A program made the position numbers and the translations under genes. From Xanthobacteraceae bacterium (GTDB lineage: Bacteria; Pseudomonadota; Alphaproteobacteria; Rhizobiales; Xanthobacteraceae): DNA of 8,311 bases. The stretch spans positions 1-8,311 of the forward strand of contig JASHRY010000378.1 in assembly GCA_030037105.1 (NCBI GenBank). The letters run 5' to 3'. The notes beneath the pieces are model-generated. The model saw nothing but the letters and a program-made list of their open reading frames with translations. It was not told the DNA's origin and ran no database searches. Below, in pieces: positions 6,468-8,311 of the stretch (positions are counted from its first letter, which is position 1; each line of letters begins with the position of its first letter).

Positions 6468-7598
6468 ATGACCGCACGCATCCGCGAATTCCTCAAGCAG
6501 CGCACCGATGACGGTCCCTGCCTCGTGGTCGACCTCGACGTAGTCCGCGAGAACTACCTCGCCTTCGCCAAGGCGCTGCCCGACACCAAGGTGTTTTATG
6601 CCGTCAAGGCCAATCCGGCGCCGAAAATCCTCAAGCTTCTGGCTGAGCTTGGCTGCTGCTTCGACGTCGCCTCGGTGAGCGAGACGCAGGCCGTGCTCGC
6701 GGCGGGCGCGACGTCGGACCGCATCTCCTACGGCAACACCATTAAGAAGGAGGCCGAGATCGCCATCGCCTTCGCGCTCGGAGTCACGCTGTTCGCTGTC
6801 GATTGCGAGGCCGAGGTGGAGAAGGTCGCGCGTGCTGCGCCCGGCAGCCGCGTCATTTGCCGAATCCATTGCGACGGTTCCGGCTCTGAATGGCCGCTGT
6901 CGCGCAAGTTCGGCTGCGAGCCGGCCTATGCAGCCGATATCCTCGAACTTGCGCACCGGCGCGGACTGGTGCCGCACGGTATTTCCTTCCATGTCGGCTC
7001 GCAGCAACACAATATCGAGGCGTGGGACCGCGCGCTCGCCTCCACGGCGGCCGTCTTCCGCGCCTGCGCCGAACGCGGCATCGTGCTCGCCATAGTCAAT
7101 CTCGGCGGCGGCTTCCCGGCGCGCTACGTGCGCAAGACACCGAAGCTCGAATCCTACGGCAAGGCGATCTTCCGCTCGCTGCGCAAGCATTTCGGCAACG
7201 CCGTCCCGGAGACGATCGTCGAGCCGGGCCGCGGCCTCGTCGGCAATGCCGGCATGATCGAGGCCGAGGTGGTGCTGATCGCCAAGCGCTCGCCCGAGGA
7301 CGAGGTGCGCTGGGTCTATCTCGACATCGGCAAGTTCCACGGGCTTGCCGAGACCATCGACGAGTCGATCCGCTATCCGATCCGCACTGCCAAGGACCGC
7401 GACGAGACCTCCCCCTGCATCATCGCCGGGCCGACCTGCGATTCGGTCGACGTGCTCTACGAGAAGACTCCCTATCCGCTGCCGGTTTCGCTCGCCATCG
7501 GCGACAAGGTTTTGATCGAGGCCGCCGGCGCCTATACGGCAACCTATTCCTCCGTCGGCTTCAACGGCTATCCGCCGCTGCGGCAGTACGTGATCTGA
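6468..7598 (+). CDS. odc: Ornithine decarboxylase (PLP-dependent, alanine-racemase fold)
   Basis: The 376-residue enzyme converts ornithine to putrescine, the entry to polyamine synthesis; relatives in alphaproteobacteria may also accept lysine. It is a fold-type III PLP enzyme: a TIM barrel with the PLP lysine in FYAVKANPAP (K47), then CCFDVAS (63-69), the SFHVGSQ strand (173-179), the phosphate-binding loop NLGGGFPARY (211-220), EPGRGLVGNAG (252-262), and the C-terminal beta domain with the catalytic cysteine C324 and D326 in GPTCDSVDVLYE, ending with AYTATYSSVGFNGYPP. All key residues are present. It is not homologous to the fold-type I SpeF of enteric bacteria despite the shared name of the leader motif. 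ATG 6468 is chosen for its well-placed AGGGAG. The leader before it suggests control by attenuation or at translation, possibly by ornithine or polyamines. It has no operon partner here; the next gene converges on it. Confidence 0.93.
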   Translation: MTARIREFLKQRTDDGPCLVVDLDVVRENYLAFAKALPDTKVFYAVKANPAPKILKLLAELGCCFDVASVSETQAVLAAGATSDRISYGNTIKKEAEIAIAFALGVTLFAVDCEAEVEKVARAAPGSRVICRIHCDGSGSEWPLSRKFGCEPAYAADILELAHRRGLVPHGISFHVGSQQHNIEAWDRALASTAAVFRACAERGIVLAIVNLGGGFPARYVRKTPKLESYGKAIFRSLRKHFGNAVPETIVEPGRGLVGNAGMIEAEVVLIAKRSPEDEVRWVYLDIGKFHGLAETIDESIRYPIRTAKDRDETSPCIIAGPTCDSVDVLYEKTPYPLPVSLAIGDKVLIEAAGAYTATYSSVGFNGYPPLRQYVI

Positions 7599-7620
7599 GC
7601 GTTAGGCGAGGTCGATCACG
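7589..7620. terminator. Inverted repeat spanning the two convergent stop codons
   Basis: CGTGATC (7589-7595) pairs with GATCACG (7614-7620) around 18 bases. The arms lie inside the last codons of the decarboxylase and of the WD40 protein, whose stops are only three bases apart. There is no T tract on either strand, so a shared bidirectional terminator is possible but weakly supported. Confidence 0.25.
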
Positions 7621-8311
7621 CCGGCCTCGCCGCCCTCGGTGCCGAACGCGAGCGCTTTGCCGTCCGCGCTCCAGGCGAGCGCAGTGACCGGCCCCTCGCC
7701 GGGTTTCTTGGCCAAAATCTCGGCAGCGTCCTCGATGCGCACCAGGAGCACCACGCCGTCGCCATAGCCGGCGGCGATGATCTCCTCTCTGGGATGGCAG
7801 GCGACGATCTCGACGCGGTGCTCGGATGGTGCGAGCAGGCGCGGCTGCTTGCCCGTGGGGCCGTCCTTGGTCTCGAACGGCCACAGGATGATCTGGTTCG
7901 AGCCTGACGTGGCGAGAAACCGCCCGCCGGCGGTCCAGCCGAGTGAGGTGACGCGCGCGGCGTAGCCGGACATTCGCATGTGCTGGCGGTCGGCAAGCCG
8001 CCAGCCGTGCAGCATCGGCTCCTGCATGGCGGTGACGAGGAAGCGGCCGTCCGGACTTATCGTGGCGCCGAGATGCGAGCCCTTCCATTCGAGCTTTTCC
8101 GGCGCCGCCTGCGGGGCATTGGGAAACCACAGCGAAGCGCCGTTGTAGTGGGCGACGGCGAGGCGAAAGCCTTTCGGCAGAAAGGCAAGCCCGCCGACGG
8201 TCGACGGCGCTTCGAATTCGCGCAGCTCCTGCGCCTGAACGAAAGCCGACCTTCCGGCCGACCAGGCGACCGCTCCGTCCGGGGCGATCGCGACATGATC
8301 GATCCAGCGAT
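7602..8311 (-). CDS. WD40 repeat protein, C-terminal part (cut by window edge)
   Basis: The frame is open from the right edge (8311) to a TAA stop at 7602-7604 and shows 235 residues of a larger protein; the ATG at 8025-8027 is internal, not a start. At least five beta-propeller blades can be read in order: LAFLPKGFRLAVAHYNGASL, then ISPDGRFLVTAMQEPMLHGW, SLGWTAGGRFLATSGSNQII, CHPREEIIAAGYGDGVVLLV and LAWSADGKALAFGTEGGEAG. Each has the S-x-D/G-G-x-x-L-A/V-T-x pattern and a hydrophobic closing strand such as IILWPF or GVIDLA, though the classical W-D ends are degenerate. Such propellers are protein-interaction scaffolds without catalysis. No membrane segment or signal is visible in the part present. 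Its promoter and upstream partner gene lie outside the window, so its role cannot be inferred here; from memory, rhizobial WD40 proteins of this size may neighbour CobW-family GTPases, which is worth checking. Confidence 0.82.
   Translation of the reverse strand, partial: RWIDHVAIAPDGAVAWSAGRSAFVQAQELREFEAPSTVGGLAFLPKGFRLAVAHYNGASLWFPNAPQAAPEKLEWKGSHLGATISPDGRFLVTAMQEPMLHGWRLADRQHMRMSGYAARVTSLGWTAGGRFLATSGSNQIILWPFETKDGPTGKQPRLLAPSEHRVEIVACHPREEIIAAGYGDGVVLLVRIEDAAEILAKKPGEGPVTALAWSADGKALAFGTEGGEAGVIDLA

Noticed and set aside
6435..7340. A 301-codon minus-strand frame opposite the ornithine decarboxylase gene
   Set aside because: Antisense shadow; the plus strand carries every PLP-enzyme motif in one frame.
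7777..7965. A 62-codon plus-strand frame opposite the WD40 gene
   Set aside because: No ribosome-binding site or motif; antisense to a continuous beta-propeller frame.
7561..8130. A 189-codon minus-strand frame across the decarboxylase and WD40 ends
   Set aside because: It is a different frame from the one with WD40 repeats, is arginine-rich without pattern, and runs into the decarboxylase coding end.

Overview
The window is GC-rich chromosomal DNA with dense, mostly ordinary housekeeping genes. Gene content and style point to an alphaproteobacterium, most likely of the Hyphomicrobiales (Rhizobiales). The indications are an alanine-racemase-fold ornithine decarboxylase with a long structured leader of the kind known as the speF motif, a CCA-encoding initiator tRNA with an A-U pair in place of the usual first G-C of its anticodon stem, and degenerate REP-like palindromes between genes. 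No species can be named from the sequence alone.

Layout. Left edge (1-564): the N-terminal part of a tyrosine-type integrase on the minus strand, running off the window, then an AT-rich gap and a complete initiator tRNA-Met gene on the same strand. This looks like the tRNA-proximal end of an integrated element that extends left of the window. Positions 714-1598 (+) encode a stand-alone CHAD-domain protein. It converges on a minus-strand pair, an M3 peptidyl-dipeptidase (Dcp type, 3341-5401) followed 11 bases later by a gamma-glutamyltransferase-family Ntn hydrolase of the YwrD/HpxW type (1740-3329). These two are probably one transcript for breakdown of small peptides or amides. A 322-base divergent gap full of inverted repeats (5402-5723) separates them from a small two-helix membrane protein (5724-5978).

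Right part: about 490 non-coding bases (5979-6467) hold a hairpin after the small gene, a possible promoter, and a strongly structured leader in front of the ornithine decarboxylase gene (6468-7598), which makes putrescine for polyamine synthesis. That gene converges, with only 3 bases between stop codons, on the C-terminal part of a WD40 beta-propeller protein that runs off the right edge.

No CRISPR array, toxin-antitoxin pair or obvious new multi-gene system is visible. The features most worth a second look are the decarboxylase leader, which shows mutually exclusive pairings including a possible long-range helix near the ribosome-binding site, and the integrase/initiator-tRNA junction.
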